Below, one piece after another: positions 1-8,340 of a DNA stretch of 55,189 nt. The notes beneath the pieces were generated by a model. That model ran no database searches. It was not told where the DNA came from and worked only from the letters and a program-made list of their open reading frames with translations. Origin of the DNA: Bacillus mycoides (GTDB lineage: Bacteria; Bacillota; Bacilli; Bacillales; Bacillaceae_G); assembly GCF_001757995.1 (NCBI RefSeq), contig NZ_LXLV01000037.1, positions 1 through 55,189 on the forward strand, given 5' to 3'. Position 1 is the first letter of the stretch. Every line of letters starts with the position of its first letter. A program made the position numbers and the translations under genes.

Positions 1-100
1 CTTCATAATACATGCCTCATTATTCTGAATTTCAATTTCATATGTATTATACATTATAAAAGTACAAATTCTATATATACTTAATAAATATAGAAAGTTT

Positions 101-982
101 TTATAGTTTTTGAGTAGAATAGGCTTCTAACCATGCATTATAAAATTCTTGAACTGACGAATACCGTCCGCTTCGATTTTCATTTACAGCACGATATGCT
201 ACCTCATATAAACTTTTACTTGCTTCCCATTTTATAAAGGAACGATCTTGTCCTCCGCCTAAAAGTGCAAAGGCTATCGCACCCATATTAAATACATTCG
301 TTTTTTCATCTATTATAGCGTTAAGTTGAAACTCTTCAGGTGACATAAAACGCGAGGACCCCCACAGTCGCCCCATCTTATTTACATACGGTTTGTTACT
401 GTATAAATCAATATCACAAATTTTTGTTTCATTCGTTTTAAAGTTGTACAAAATACTACCGTCATAAAAATCAATAGCTACATAGTTTTTGTGTTCTACG
501 TAAGTGTGGAAAGAAAAAATAGAATTCAATGATACTATGCGTTCCTTAATAGATAAATGCTTAAATTTATAAAATGGTGAGCTAGGATCAATATATTTCG
601 CTGGAGGTGGGAAACTCCAGTGCGGGTGAAGACATTCACCATCAAACCAATCAAAAATTAAAACATATCCTTGTTGTACAGGGTAGTGTTCAATTAAATT
701 TATAAGAGAATTGTGTTTTAATTCATGGTATATAGTAACTGAATTTTTCAACCTAATAATAGCTGCATCTGAAGTTCCTTCATATGCAACAGTTGATGCT
801 CCTGCATATTTAATAAATTTCTTTTCCCCATTCTTTTCAACACCGAAACTTATATTCCCTGAATCTTGCTGATCAAAAACGGTAAATACTGTTCCTAATT
901 TCATAAGCCAATCAAAATTATGATGTTCTTTTAATTGGAATGTTACATTATTTAACTGAATTTCAACTGGAATATCTTTCAT
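101..982 (-). CDS. Protein-kinase-fold protein (serine/threonine kinase-like)
   Basis: A 293-residue soluble protein with a degenerate eukaryotic-type kinase layout. A lysine in FIKYAGAS (about residue 58) fits the ATP-binding lysine. AIDFYDGSILYN (about 169-180) sits where the catalytic loop should be, CDIDLY (about 189-194) resembles the DFG metal-binding motif, and SPEE (about 214-217) resembles the APE motif. The glycine-rich loop is not obvious and the HRD histidine is replaced, so activity on protein is uncertain; it could instead be a small-molecule kinase. No membrane segment is seen. The start is the ATG at 982, with a GAGGTGAAT-type ribosome site before it. It is divergent from the GrpB-family gene. 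Kinase fold is fairly sure; substrate is unknown. Confidence 0.75.
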   Translation of the reverse strand: MKDIPVEIQLNNVTFQLKEHHNFDWLMKLGTVFTVFDQQDSGNISFGVEKNGEKKFIKYAGASTVAYEGTSDAAIIRLKNSVTIYHELKHNSLINLIEHYPVQQGYVLIFDWFDGECLHPHWSFPPPAKYIDPSSPFYKFKHLSIKERIVSLNSIFSFHTYVEHKNYVAIDFYDGSILYNFKTNETKICDIDLYSNKPYVNKMGRLWGSSRFMSPEEFQLNAIIDEKTNVFNMGAIAFALLGGGQDRSFIKWEASKSLYEVAYRAVNENRSGRYSSVQEFYNAWLEAYSTQKL

Positions 983-1109
983 TATTCACCTCGTATTTAC
1001 TATAATTAAGTTGTATATTGCATTATTCGACACATTTTTGTGGAATCCCTATGTTAATAACGTGAAATTTTATAAATATAATGATAAATACTATAAGGAG
1101 GAGAATAAA

Positions 1110-1628
1110 ATGGAACAACAAATTTTAATTAAACCATATCAAAACGAGTGGCATGAAGAATATGTAACAGAAAAAGAGAAATTCATTTCTTTGTTGCGGG
1201 AAGAAATTATTGCTATTGAACATATAGGAAGTACAGCGATAGAAGGATTAGGAGCTAAACCCCTTATTGATATGATGATTGGCGTAACAAATTTGCAAAT
1301 CACTGAAAATTGGACTGAAAACCTTGCAGAAATTGGATATGAATATGTTCCAAAAGAAACACCAAATTGGCGCTTTTTTAGAAAAGGGAAATGGAGAGCT
1401 GGTACCCACCATTTACATGTTTATATTTATAATAGTGAAGAATGGAGGAACAACCTATTATTTCGAGATTTTCTCATAAAACATGAATGGGCACGAAAAG
1501 AATATAGCGAATTAAAAGAAAGACTTGCTACTACATATCCTTTTGATCGTGTTTCATATACAACTGCAAAAGCCCCGTTTATTCAAAAAATAATAGTTTT
1601 AGCTAAAAAGAATCGATACAAATTATAA
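1110..1628 (+). CDS. GrpB family protein (nucleotidyltransferase-fold)
   Basis: A 172-residue protein with the family hallmarks: a YQNEWHEEY-type N-terminus, then EHIGSTAIEGLGAKPLIDMM (GS...KP.ID, the nucleotidyltransferase-like signature), and HLHVY further on. The family is related to the minimal nucleotidyltransferase fold and is often found fused to dephospho-CoA kinase; its biochemical role is not firmly known. The frame is open from 1011, but I place the start at the ATG at 1110 because a strong AAGGAGGAG lies just before it and the family begins at about this residue. It is a single-gene unit. The family assignment is confident and the function is not. Confidence 0.85.
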   Translation: MEQQILIKPYQNEWHEEYVTEKEKFISLLREEIIAIEHIGSTAIEGLGAKPLIDMMIGVTNLQITENWTENLAEIGYEYVPKETPNWRFFRKGKWRAGTHHLHVYIYNSEEWRNNLLFRDFLIKHEWARKEYSELKERLATTYPFDRVSYTTAKAPFIQKIIVLAKKNRYKL

Positions 1629-1736
1629 GTAGTTTGCAAATTCTCATTTTATTTTAATCTTTCTCTCATGTTCCTTTCTTTTTCATTTGATACACTGCTT
1701 GTCACAGAGTAATTAAAAGTAAGGGGATTAAATAAC

Positions 1737-2106
1737 ATGGAGAAAATACTTAGAAATAAATATTTCCATTTACTTAGAACAAATTATTATTATTGTAATG
1801 GATAATGCGTTGAAATATACGAAAGAAGCTAATAAGTATATTTGCATTGAATCAAGTATACAAGCGGGCAAAATTAAAATTAGTATAATAGATCACGGAG
1901 CGGGCATACCTGAAACAGATTTAACTTTTGTTCTTAACCGCTTTTATCGGGTTGATAAAGCGAGAAGTCGTAAACAAGGTGGCAATGGGCTAGGCCTATC
2001 TATTGCAAAACGGCTTGTAGAAAAATATAACGGAACTATTCAATTAGAGAGTAAAGAAAATGAAGGAACAATTGTTACGATTACATTTCCTTATGCTACT
2101 CATTAA
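1737..2106 (+). pseudogene. Remnant of a sensor histidine kinase (ATPase domain only)
   Basis: From 1798 a 102-residue frame encodes only a histidine-kinase catalytic ATPase domain: N box (MDNALKYT), G1 box (DHGAGIP), F box (FYRVDKARSR) and G2 box (GNGLGLSIAKR). Sensor, membrane and dimerisation/phospho-acceptor regions are absent. Upstream, an ATG at 1737 with AAGGGG before it opens a frame that stops after about 22 codons and is out of phase with the ATPase part. This is what an internal deletion would leave. No response regulator is adjacent. Just downstream, AAGGAGG and an ATG at 2162 open an 8-codon frame, possibly another scrap. A stand-alone ATPase domain is conceivable but less likely. 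Confidence 0.8.
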
Positions 2107-2252
2107 TAGGTAAAGGTAGAAAATTCTTGTTGAAAGAGTTCTTTATAAGGAGGAATACATTATGTATGTCATCTTTTTTTATGCTTAGCAATCCAAATAT
2201 TTTATTTATTACGATATTTCTAGTACATTAAAAATATTAAGGGGGAATAATA

Positions 2253-3242
2253 ATGAATACCATTGTACATCAACATAAAAAAGGCTTAGAAGGTTTAGAA
2301 TATAAAGTATCACCGGAGATAACTCCTAATGCTGGAGAAGTTAAAGTAAAGTTAAAATCTGCAGGATTAAATCATCGCGACTTATTTATAATGAATAATA
2401 GAAAAGAAATAGAATTACCATTAATTTTAGGATCAGATGGTGCAGGTATTGTTACGGAATTAGGAGAAGGTGTTTCAAATATCACACTACATACAGAGGT
2501 TATTATAAATCCTAGTATTGGATGGAATAATACTCACGAAATACCAGCGTTACCTGAAGTACTAGGTGGACCAGCAGATGGAACATTTGCTGAATATGTT
2601 ATTGTGCCAGCTGAAAATGTAGTGGAAAAGCCAACATATCTTTCATGGGAAGAATCTGGTGTTTTATCTTTATCGGCATTAACTGCATATAGAGCGCTTT
2701 TTACAAAAGGTAGATTAAAACCTGAAGAACATGTCCTAATTCCGGGAATTGGCGGTGGTGTAGCTACTTATGCTATGTTATTTGCTAAAGCAATTGGAGC
2801 AAAGGTGAGTGTTACTTCAAGGATAGAGAGCAAAAGAAAGGCTGCAGAAAAATATGGAGCAGACTTTTCTTTTAATAGTTCTGGTAATTGGGAAGAGTGC
2901 TTACATGGAGAAAAAGTAGATTTAATTATAGATAGTATAGGTCCAGCGACTTTCTTAAAATATTTTGATATATTAAAACCAAATGGAAGAATCGTTAATT
3001 TTGGTGCAAGTTCAGGAGATAAAATCGAATTACCGTTACGAGCATTATTTTATAATCAAATCGATATTATGGGAACATCAATGGGAAGCCGCGAAGAATT
3101 TAATAAGATGATTCATTTTATAGAGAAACATAATATTAAACCAATTATTGATAAAGTATATCCATTAGAAGAAGCAATCCAAGCTTTAAATCGAGTGCAA
3201 CAAGGAGAACAATTCGGTAATATAGCACTTCGTATGGAATAA
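2253..3242 (+). CDS. Zinc-type alcohol dehydrogenase / quinone reductase family protein
   Basis: A 329-residue medium-chain dehydrogenase/reductase. The N-terminal GroES-like half has [10 protein letters not shown] and [12 protein letters not shown]. The C-terminal Rossmann half has the nucleotide-binding run [15 protein letters not shown] (about residues 165-179) followed by KVSVTSR. The cysteine-rich structural zinc loop is missing, which fits the zinc-free NADPH:quinone reductase branch, an enzyme that reduces quinones or enones in the cytosol using NADPH. It has a clear AAGGGGGAA site before the ATG. It stands alone, preceded by the kinase remnant and followed by about 270 bases without a gene. 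The substrate cannot be told from sequence. Confidence 0.85.
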   Translation: MNTIVHQHKKGLEGLEYKVSPEITPNAGEVKVKLKSAGLNHRDLFIMNNRKEIELPLILGSDGAGIVTELGEGVSNITLHTEVIINPSIGWNNTHEIPALPEVLGGPADGTFAEYVIVPAENVVEKPTYLSWEESGVLSLSALTAYRALFTKGRLKPEEHVLIPGIGGGVATYAMLFAKAIGAKVSVTSRIESKRKAAEKYGADFSFNSSGNWEECLHGEKVDLIIDSIGPATFLKYFDILKPNGRIVNFGASSGDKIELPLRALFYNQIDIMGTSMGSREEFNKMIHFIEKHNIKPIIDKVYPLEEAIQALNRVQQGEQFGNIALRME

Positions 3243-3354
3243 GAATATGATTTCGTAACTAAAATATTTAAATGAATATGTTATGTATTATATCCATGCA
3301 TAGAGTGTTTACCATACTATTTAAAATGGTTTACAACCTTTATACATATTTAGC

Positions 3355-3374
3355 TCGTGTAAATAGTTACACGA
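3355..3374. promoter_or_regulatory. Perfect 8-bp inverted repeat upstream of bcrC
   Basis: TCGTGTAA and TTACACGA are separated by four bases. No T-run follows, so it does not look like a terminator. It lies about 140 bases before the BcrC-type gene and may be an operator. I did not recognise a clear ECF-sigma promoter here, although B. subtilis bcrC is known to use such sigma factors. Confidence 0.35.
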
Positions 3375-3515
3375 TTGTCAAATGAATAGTAGCAAGATGA
3401 GAATTAGATGAGAAAAGTTTAAACCCATTTTCATATTGATGTTGTATACTGTGTAAATCAAGAACGCTTGTATCTTTATTTAAAGTACAATGAGAAATAA
3501 TAAGGAGAGAGTAAT

Positions 3516-4115
3516 ATGAATTACACAGTATTTCAATGGATTAATAACTTTGCTGGATCATCCAAGCTATTAGATACGCTAATGATTGCTATTACAAATA
3601 GTGTTCCATATGTAGCCATTCTATTCATGCTTATCCTATGGTTTAATAATGGAAAGAAAGAAAATGCAGTTAGAAAACAATATACAGTGTTATATACGAC
3701 ACTTTCAGTTAGTATTGCATTATTAGTAAATGTTCTTATACATGCGGTATATTATCATCCGCGTCCTTTTATAACACATCATGTCAATCAATTAGTACCA
3801 CATGCAGCAGATTCATCATTTGTAAGTGATCATTCTGTACTTGTATTTTCGATTGCTTTCGTATTTATTCTAAGAGGAGAAAAACTTAAATATATCGCGC
3901 TTACCTGGACAATATTAGTCGGTGTATCACGCATGTACGTAGGTGTTCATTATCCTCTAGATATACTTGGTGCTGCGTTCTTAACATTTATTACAAGTGG
4001 ATTAGTAATACAAAGCACACGTATACTTGAACCGTTAGCTAGTTTTATTTTCAAAATGTATGCACTAGTAGCAAAACGAGTTCCTTTTTTAGCGAAATAT
4101 AACCATATAGCTTAA
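3516..4115 (+). CDS. bcrC: Undecaprenyl-diphosphatase, BcrC (PAP2) type
   Basis: A 199-residue membrane protein of the PAP2 phosphatase superfamily with about five or six hydrophobic segments. The three active-site blocks are present: YYHPRPF (arginine-proline block), FVSDHS (PSGH-like block) and GVSRMYVGVHYPLD (SR...H...D). BcrC-type enzymes dephosphorylate undecaprenyl pyrophosphate on the outer face of the membrane, recycling the lipid carrier for wall synthesis and giving bacitracin resistance. The length matches the family (about 190-200). AAGGAGAG lies before the ATG. A terminator follows directly, so it is its own unit. A different PAP2 substrate is possible, but the blocks fit BcrC well. 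A non-homologous UppP lies at about 48 kb. Confidence 0.8.
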   Translation: MNYTVFQWINNFAGSSKLLDTLMIAITNSVPYVAILFMLILWFNNGKKENAVRKQYTVLYTTLSVSIALLVNVLIHAVYYHPRPFITHHVNQLVPHAADSSFVSDHSVLVFSIAFVFILRGEKLKYIALTWTILVGVSRMYVGVHYPLDILGAAFLTFITSGLVIQSTRILEPLASFIFKMYALVAKRVPFLAKYNHIA

Positions 4116-4120
4116 TTTTA

Positions 4121-4148
4121 AGAACCTACAAAAAGTAGGTTCTTTTTA
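4121..4148 (+). terminator. Rho-independent terminator after bcrC
   Basis: AGAACCTAC pairs with GTAGGTTCT over a 5-base loop and runs into TTTTT. Confidence 0.85.
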
Positions 4149-4350
4149 TTTGAAGATTCTTAAATTTCACTTACCGTATTTTATGTTAAAAATATAAATT
4201 AATAAAAAACAAATAACAACACAGCTAGTTTTCTTATTGTTATAGAGGAATTACTAAAAAAACTTCGAAAAATATAGTATCTAATATAATAAAGAACATA
4301 TTTAGAAACACAGCTTTGCATTAATACATTGGAAAAGAAAGGAGATAAGT

Positions 4351-6489
4351 ATGCATAAACTTCAAACGAATAAAGGCGCTCGATATATGATGATTGCTTT
4401 TATTGTTTTGTTTTTTACTATGCTTTTACGTATATTTTATATTCAAGCAGTAGGAGTCGTGCATAATGTTAATGTAAAAGATCTTGCGAATGAACAACAA
4501 AACAAAAATGGAGTTTTAGAGGCAAATCGCGGGACAATTTATGATCAAAACGGTAAAGTATTAGTCCAAGACTCAACAACATATCGAATCGTTGTAAATT
4601 TAAAAGGAAAAGATAAATTAAAAGATAAAGAAGATACTGCACAACGTTTAGCTGATGCGCTTGAAGTTGATAAAGAAGAGATCATGAAAAATTTTCATGA
4701 AGGACGTACACAAGTTGAAATTGGTAAAATTGGTCGGAATTTATCTAGAGAATTGAAGGAACAAATAAAAAAATTAAAAATACCAGGGGTGTCATTTACG
4801 ACAGAAAAAGCTAGAGTATATCCAAACGAAGACTTTGCATCATATATCCTAGGTTTTGCTAGACCAGATGAAAAAGGAAATGCAGAAGGTAAGTTTGGAC
4901 TCGAACAAAGTCTTGATAAATATTTGCGCTCTACAAATGGTAATGTCGCATATGTAGGCTCTCGAAATGGAATCCCGCTTACAAATGATATAGGAAAAGT
5001 AGAACCTGCTAAAAATGGAAATAACGTATATCTTACGCTTGATAAACAAATTAATAGTTTTTTAGAAGACGCGATGAATAAAGCGGAGCAACACTATGAT
5101 CCTTCTATGTTAATAGGTATTATTGCGGATCCTAAAACAGGCAAGATTTTAGCGATGTCTAGTAAACCTAGTTATAACCCAAATAAAGGTGATATTGAAT
5201 ATTTTTTAAACGATCCTATTGCAAACGCATACGAGCCAGGATCTACAATGAAAGTTTTCACACTAGCTGCTGCAATTAATGAAGGTGTATATAACGGGAA
5301 AGAATATTTTCAATCAGGAAAATACGCAGTTGGTTCAGCAGAAATTAAAGACCACAATGGCGGATACGGATGGGGTTCTATTACATTTGATGAAGGGTTT
5401 GAACGATCATCAAATGTCGGATTTTCTATTTTAGAAGATCAGTTATTGAAACCAAACAACTTTAAGAAATATATGAATAAATTTGGATTCAATCAAAAAA
5501 CAGGAATAGATTTACCTGGAGAAAGTAAAAATACTTTATTATTAAATACACAAATTCAACAAGTTACTACCTCTTTCGGCCAAGGTTCAACTGTAACCCC
5601 TATTCAATTAGTACAAGCTGCTACAGCAATAGCAAATGACGGGAAAATGATGCAACCATATATCGTTGATAAAGTTGTAAATCCAACAAACAAACAAGTT
5701 ATTATGGAAAATCAACCGAAAGAAATTGGGAATCCGATAAAAAAAGAGACAGCAGATAAGGTAAGAAGCTTAATGGAGCGTGTTATAACGTCTTCAAAAG
5801 GGACAGGTACAATGTATAAAGTGGATGGTTATCCAATAGGTGGTAAAACGGGAACAGCGCAAATCCCGAATCCTGAAAATGGACGATATATGGAAGGAAA
5901 AGAAAATTATATTTTTTCTTTCTTAGGAATGGCTCCAATTGATGACCCCGAGTTAATCGTATACTTAGCTATTAAGCAGCCAAAGTTAAAGGGAGACGAG
6001 TATGGAGCTCAGCCTCTTGCTGAAATATTTAAACCGGTTATGAAAAATAGTCTTGAATATTTAAAGGTGAAACCATATACAGAAAAACAAATGACAGATG
6101 CAACGAAACAATCCCAATTAAAAGTACAAAATTATGAAAATCAATCGATGGTTACAGTAGAAAAAAGTGCAGAAAAAGAAAAACTTCAGCCAGTAATATT
6201 GGGAGAAGGAAAGCTAATAAAACAATATCCGCAGTCTGGCGAGGTAATGAGTGAAGGCGATCGTATATTTCTATTGGGGACTAACGCAAAAATGCCAAAT
6301 TTAAAAGGTTGGTCAATGCGTGATGTTATGTATTTCTCTAAACTATTGAAATTAGATTTAAAAACTTCAGGGACGGGTTATGTAACAAATCAAAGTATTG
6401 AAAAAGGACAAGATTTACAAGAAGGTGATACTTTAGAATTAGAATTAGAACCGCCACTACAACCGTTAGCAGAGGCAAATACGAATTAA
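4351..6489 (+). CDS. Class B penicillin-binding protein (transpeptidase) with PASTA domains
   Basis: A 712-residue division- or elongation-type transpeptidase that cross-links peptidoglycan outside the membrane. One N-terminal membrane anchor is seen (about 12-32), then a dimerisation domain containing ANRGTIYDQNG. The transpeptidase motifs are GSTMK with the nucleophile Ser298 and Lys301, SSN at about 353-355, and KTG at 499-501. The last 110 residues form two PASTA-like modules. That is the PBP2B/SpoVD architecture, but this copy is not in a division-and-wall cluster, so it is probably a paralogue. It lies after BcrC and has its own ribosome site (AAAGGAG) and terminator. Whether it contributes to beta-lactam tolerance or to a growth phase cannot be read from sequence. 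Confidence 0.9.
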   Translation: MHKLQTNKGARYMMIAFIVLFFTMLLRIFYIQAVGVVHNVNVKDLANEQQNKNGVLEANRGTIYDQNGKVLVQDSTTYRIVVNLKGKDKLKDKEDTAQRLADALEVDKEEIMKNFHEGRTQVEIGKIGRNLSRELKEQIKKLKIPGVSFTTEKARVYPNEDFASYILGFARPDEKGNAEGKFGLEQSLDKYLRSTNGNVAYVGSRNGIPLTNDIGKVEPAKNGNNVYLTLDKQINSFLEDAMNKAEQHYDPSMLIGIIADPKTGKILAMSSKPSYNPNKGDIEYFLNDPIANAYEPGSTMKVFTLAAAINEGVYNGKEYFQSGKYAVGSAEIKDHNGGYGWGSITFDEGFERSSNVGFSILEDQLLKPNNFKKYMNKFGFNQKTGIDLPGESKNTLLLNTQIQQVTTSFGQGSTVTPIQLVQAATAIANDGKMMQPYIVDKVVNPTNKQVIMENQPKEIGNPIKKETADKVRSLMERVITSSKGTGTMYKVDGYPIGGKTGTAQIPNPENGRYMEGKENYIFSFLGMAPIDDPELIVYLAIKQPKLKGDEYGAQPLAEIFKPVMKNSLEYLKVKPYTEKQMTDATKQSQLKVQNYENQSMVTVEKSAEKEKLQPVILGEGKLIKQYPQSGEVMSEGDRIFLLGTNAKMPNLKGWSMRDVMYFSKLLKLDLKTSGTGYVTNQSIEKGQDLQEGDTLELELEPPLQPLAEANTN

Positions 6490-6506
6490 ATCGAACATTT
6501 TGAAGG

Positions 6507-6530
6507 GCCTATATACAATAGGCTTTTTTT
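6507..6530 (+). terminator. Terminator after the PBP gene
   Basis: GCCTAT pairs with ATAGGC over a 5-base loop, followed by seven T. Confidence 0.8.
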
Positions 6531-6627
6531 AGAGCTTCAAGTAATTTCACGCACCGTAATTTTTAGAAAAAATAATAAATAAGACTATTAACGGATAGCA
6601 TGACTTTAAATATCTGATTATTTGTTA

Positions 6628-6656
6628 TTTACAGTTAAATAAATGTGTGATAATAT
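6628..6656 (+). promoter_or_regulatory. Sigma-A promoter of the T-box leader
   Basis: TTTACA and TAATAT are separated by exactly 17 bases. The -10 ends about 15 bases before the T-box stem I begins. Confidence 0.75.
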
Positions 6657-6670
6657 GGAAAAAATCAAAT

Positions 6671-6957
6671 GCAGTGAAGAGAAGAGTAAATAAAATGAAT
6701 TTTTCACAGAGAGCTCCATTTAGCTGAAAAGGAGTAAAGATTCTTTATTGAACCAAGCCTCTGAGCAGCACATCGGAACCTTTTATGAGGGGATGGTGTG
6801 ACGGGAGCTCCCGTTATAGGGCTAAGGTATAAGCATGAAAACAATGCAGTACCTGATAAGGTTAATATGGTGACATATTAATAAATTAGGGTGGCACCGC
6901 GATGATAAATCTCGTCCCTAAGACTAAAAAGTCTTGGGGGTGGGATTTTTTTATTGT
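6671..6957 (+). promoter_or_regulatory. T-box riboswitch (tRNA-sensing leader), specifier reads CAA (Gln) by hand fold
   Basis: The leader has all T-box parts. Stem I carries AGTA (6685-6688) opposite GAA (6750-6752), the loop-E pair that frames the specifier loop. AATAAA (6689-6694) pairs with TTTATT (6744-6749) above it and AGAG (6678-6681) with CTCT (6759-6762) below. A distal AGAGAGCTCC...GGAG hairpin is present. The conserved T-box AGGGTGGCACCGCG is at 6888-6901. The terminator hairpin (6912-6945, AAGACT/AGTCTT core) ends in seven T. In known T-boxes the codon follows GAA plus one base and is followed by a purine; here that gives CAA at 6754-6756, then G. The variable T-box base is C, which would pair with a G discriminator. 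One base of register error would give CCA (Pro). Confidence 0.95.
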
Positions 6958-6988
6958 TTTAAAACAATTTAGAAAGCGGGTGCCTAAA

Positions 6989-8227
6989 GTGAAAAAATTA
7001 CTTAAAGATTGGAAATATCCTTTATTACTACTGTCCGGAGTTGGTATTGCAAATTTAGGTGCATGGATTTACTTAATAGCACTTAATGTACTTGTCTATA
7101 ATATGGGCGGCTCAGCTTTAGCGGTTGCTACTTTATATGTAATTAAACCATTTGCGACCTTATTTACAAACGCTTGGTCAGGAAGTATGATAGATCGTTT
7201 AAATAAACGAAAGTTAATGATTCACCTCGATATATACCGAGCAGTATTTATCGCCATTTTACCCTTGGTTCCATCCCTTTGGATTGTCTATCTCTTAGTA
7301 TTTTTTATAAGCATGGCCAGTGCAATTTATGAACCAACTGCTATGACATATATGACGAAATTAATTCCAGTAGAGCAAAGACAACGTTTCAACTCACTAC
7401 GTAGTTTAATAGGATCTGGTGCATTTTTAATTGGTCCAGCAGTGGCGGGGATATTATTAATAACTGGTACACCAGAGTTTGCTATATATATGAATGCTAT
7501 AGCATTTCTATTATCAGGGTTCATTACATTACTTTTACCTAATCTTGATAAAAAATACGATTCTAATACATCAAGTGATAAGTTATCTCTAACTGTACTA
7601 AAAAAAGATTGGAACATAGTTTTAAATTTCAGCAAAAAATCTGTGTATATAGTAGGTGTTTACTTCCTATTCCAAGGAATGATGGTCTTAGCTACCGCTA
7701 TAGATTCACTTGAACTATCGTTTGCGAAAGAAGTTTTATTGTTAACAGATAGTGAATATGGTTTCCTAGTTAGTACCGCTGGAGCGGGTTTTATTTTAGG
7801 AGCCATAACAAATACAATTTTATCAAAAAAATTAGCACCTTCATTTCTAATTGGGATAGGATCATTATTCATTGCAATCGGATATTTGATTTATGCTTTT
7901 TCAAATGAGTTTTTAATAGCTGCTATCGGATTCTTTATTTTATCTTTCTCTATGGCATTTGCAAATACAGGATTTTACACATTTTATCAAAATAATGTTC
8001 CTGTTCATATGATGGGACGGATCGGAAGTATATATGGGCTTGTTATTGCGGCAATAACCATTTTTATAACGATTCTGTTCGGCGTTGCAACTCAATTCAC
8101 TTCTATACAAATTGTAGTCATTGTAGGAGTATTGGTAATGCTACTTATTACTATCATATTGTACGTATTTACTTTATTACCATCGCAGTCTAAGGTATAT
8201 TCCGCTGAATCAATAAAATCGAAATAG
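6989..8227 (+). CDS. MFS transporter, efflux-type, under T-box control
   Basis: A membrane protein of 412 residues with about 12 hydrophobic segments and the MFS inter-helix motif GSMIDRLNKRKLM. It most resembles the secretion-effector/macrolide-efflux branch (MFS_3) rather than known amino-acid uptake families. The frame is open from an ATG at 6902, but that codon lies inside the T-box terminator; the real start is the GTG at 6989, with AAAGCGGG eight bases before it. Expression should rise when the tRNA sensed by the leader is uncharged. An export protein governed this way could remove an inhibitor of tRNA charging or move an amino acid or peptide. Substrate unknown. Confidence 0.85.
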   Translation: MKKLLKDWKYPLLLLSGVGIANLGAWIYLIALNVLVYNMGGSALAVATLYVIKPFATLFTNAWSGSMIDRLNKRKLMIHLDIYRAVFIAILPLVPSLWIVYLLVFFISMASAIYEPTAMTYMTKLIPVEQRQRFNSLRSLIGSGAFLIGPAVAGILLITGTPEFAIYMNAIAFLLSGFITLLLPNLDKKYDSNTSSDKLSLTVLKKDWNIVLNFSKKSVYIVGVYFLFQGMMVLATAIDSLELSFAKEVLLLTDSEYGFLVSTAGAGFILGAITNTILSKKLAPSFLIGIGSLFIAIGYLIYAFSNEFLIAAIGFFILSFSMAFANTGFYTFYQNNVPVHMMGRIGSIYGLVIAAITIFITILFGVATQFTSIQIVVIVGVLVMLLITIILYVFTLLPSQSKVYSAESIKSK

Positions 8228-8340
8228 TTCCCTTGGTTTTTATTTGAAACTTAAGGGGTGGTGAATAGGAGGTTTCTTTCCCCTATATATGGAAAAATAA
8301 TAAGTGGAAAGAACAATACTGATAAACAAGGGTGGTTATT

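Noticed and set aside
6902-6988. Open frame upstream of the T-box-controlled MFS gene as part of its coding region
   Set aside because: The ATG at 6902 lies inside the antiterminator/terminator structure; the GTG at 6989 has a proper ribosome site.
7327-7872. Minus-strand frames of 102 and 70 codons
   Set aside because: They lie entirely antisense to the MFS gene and lack start signals.
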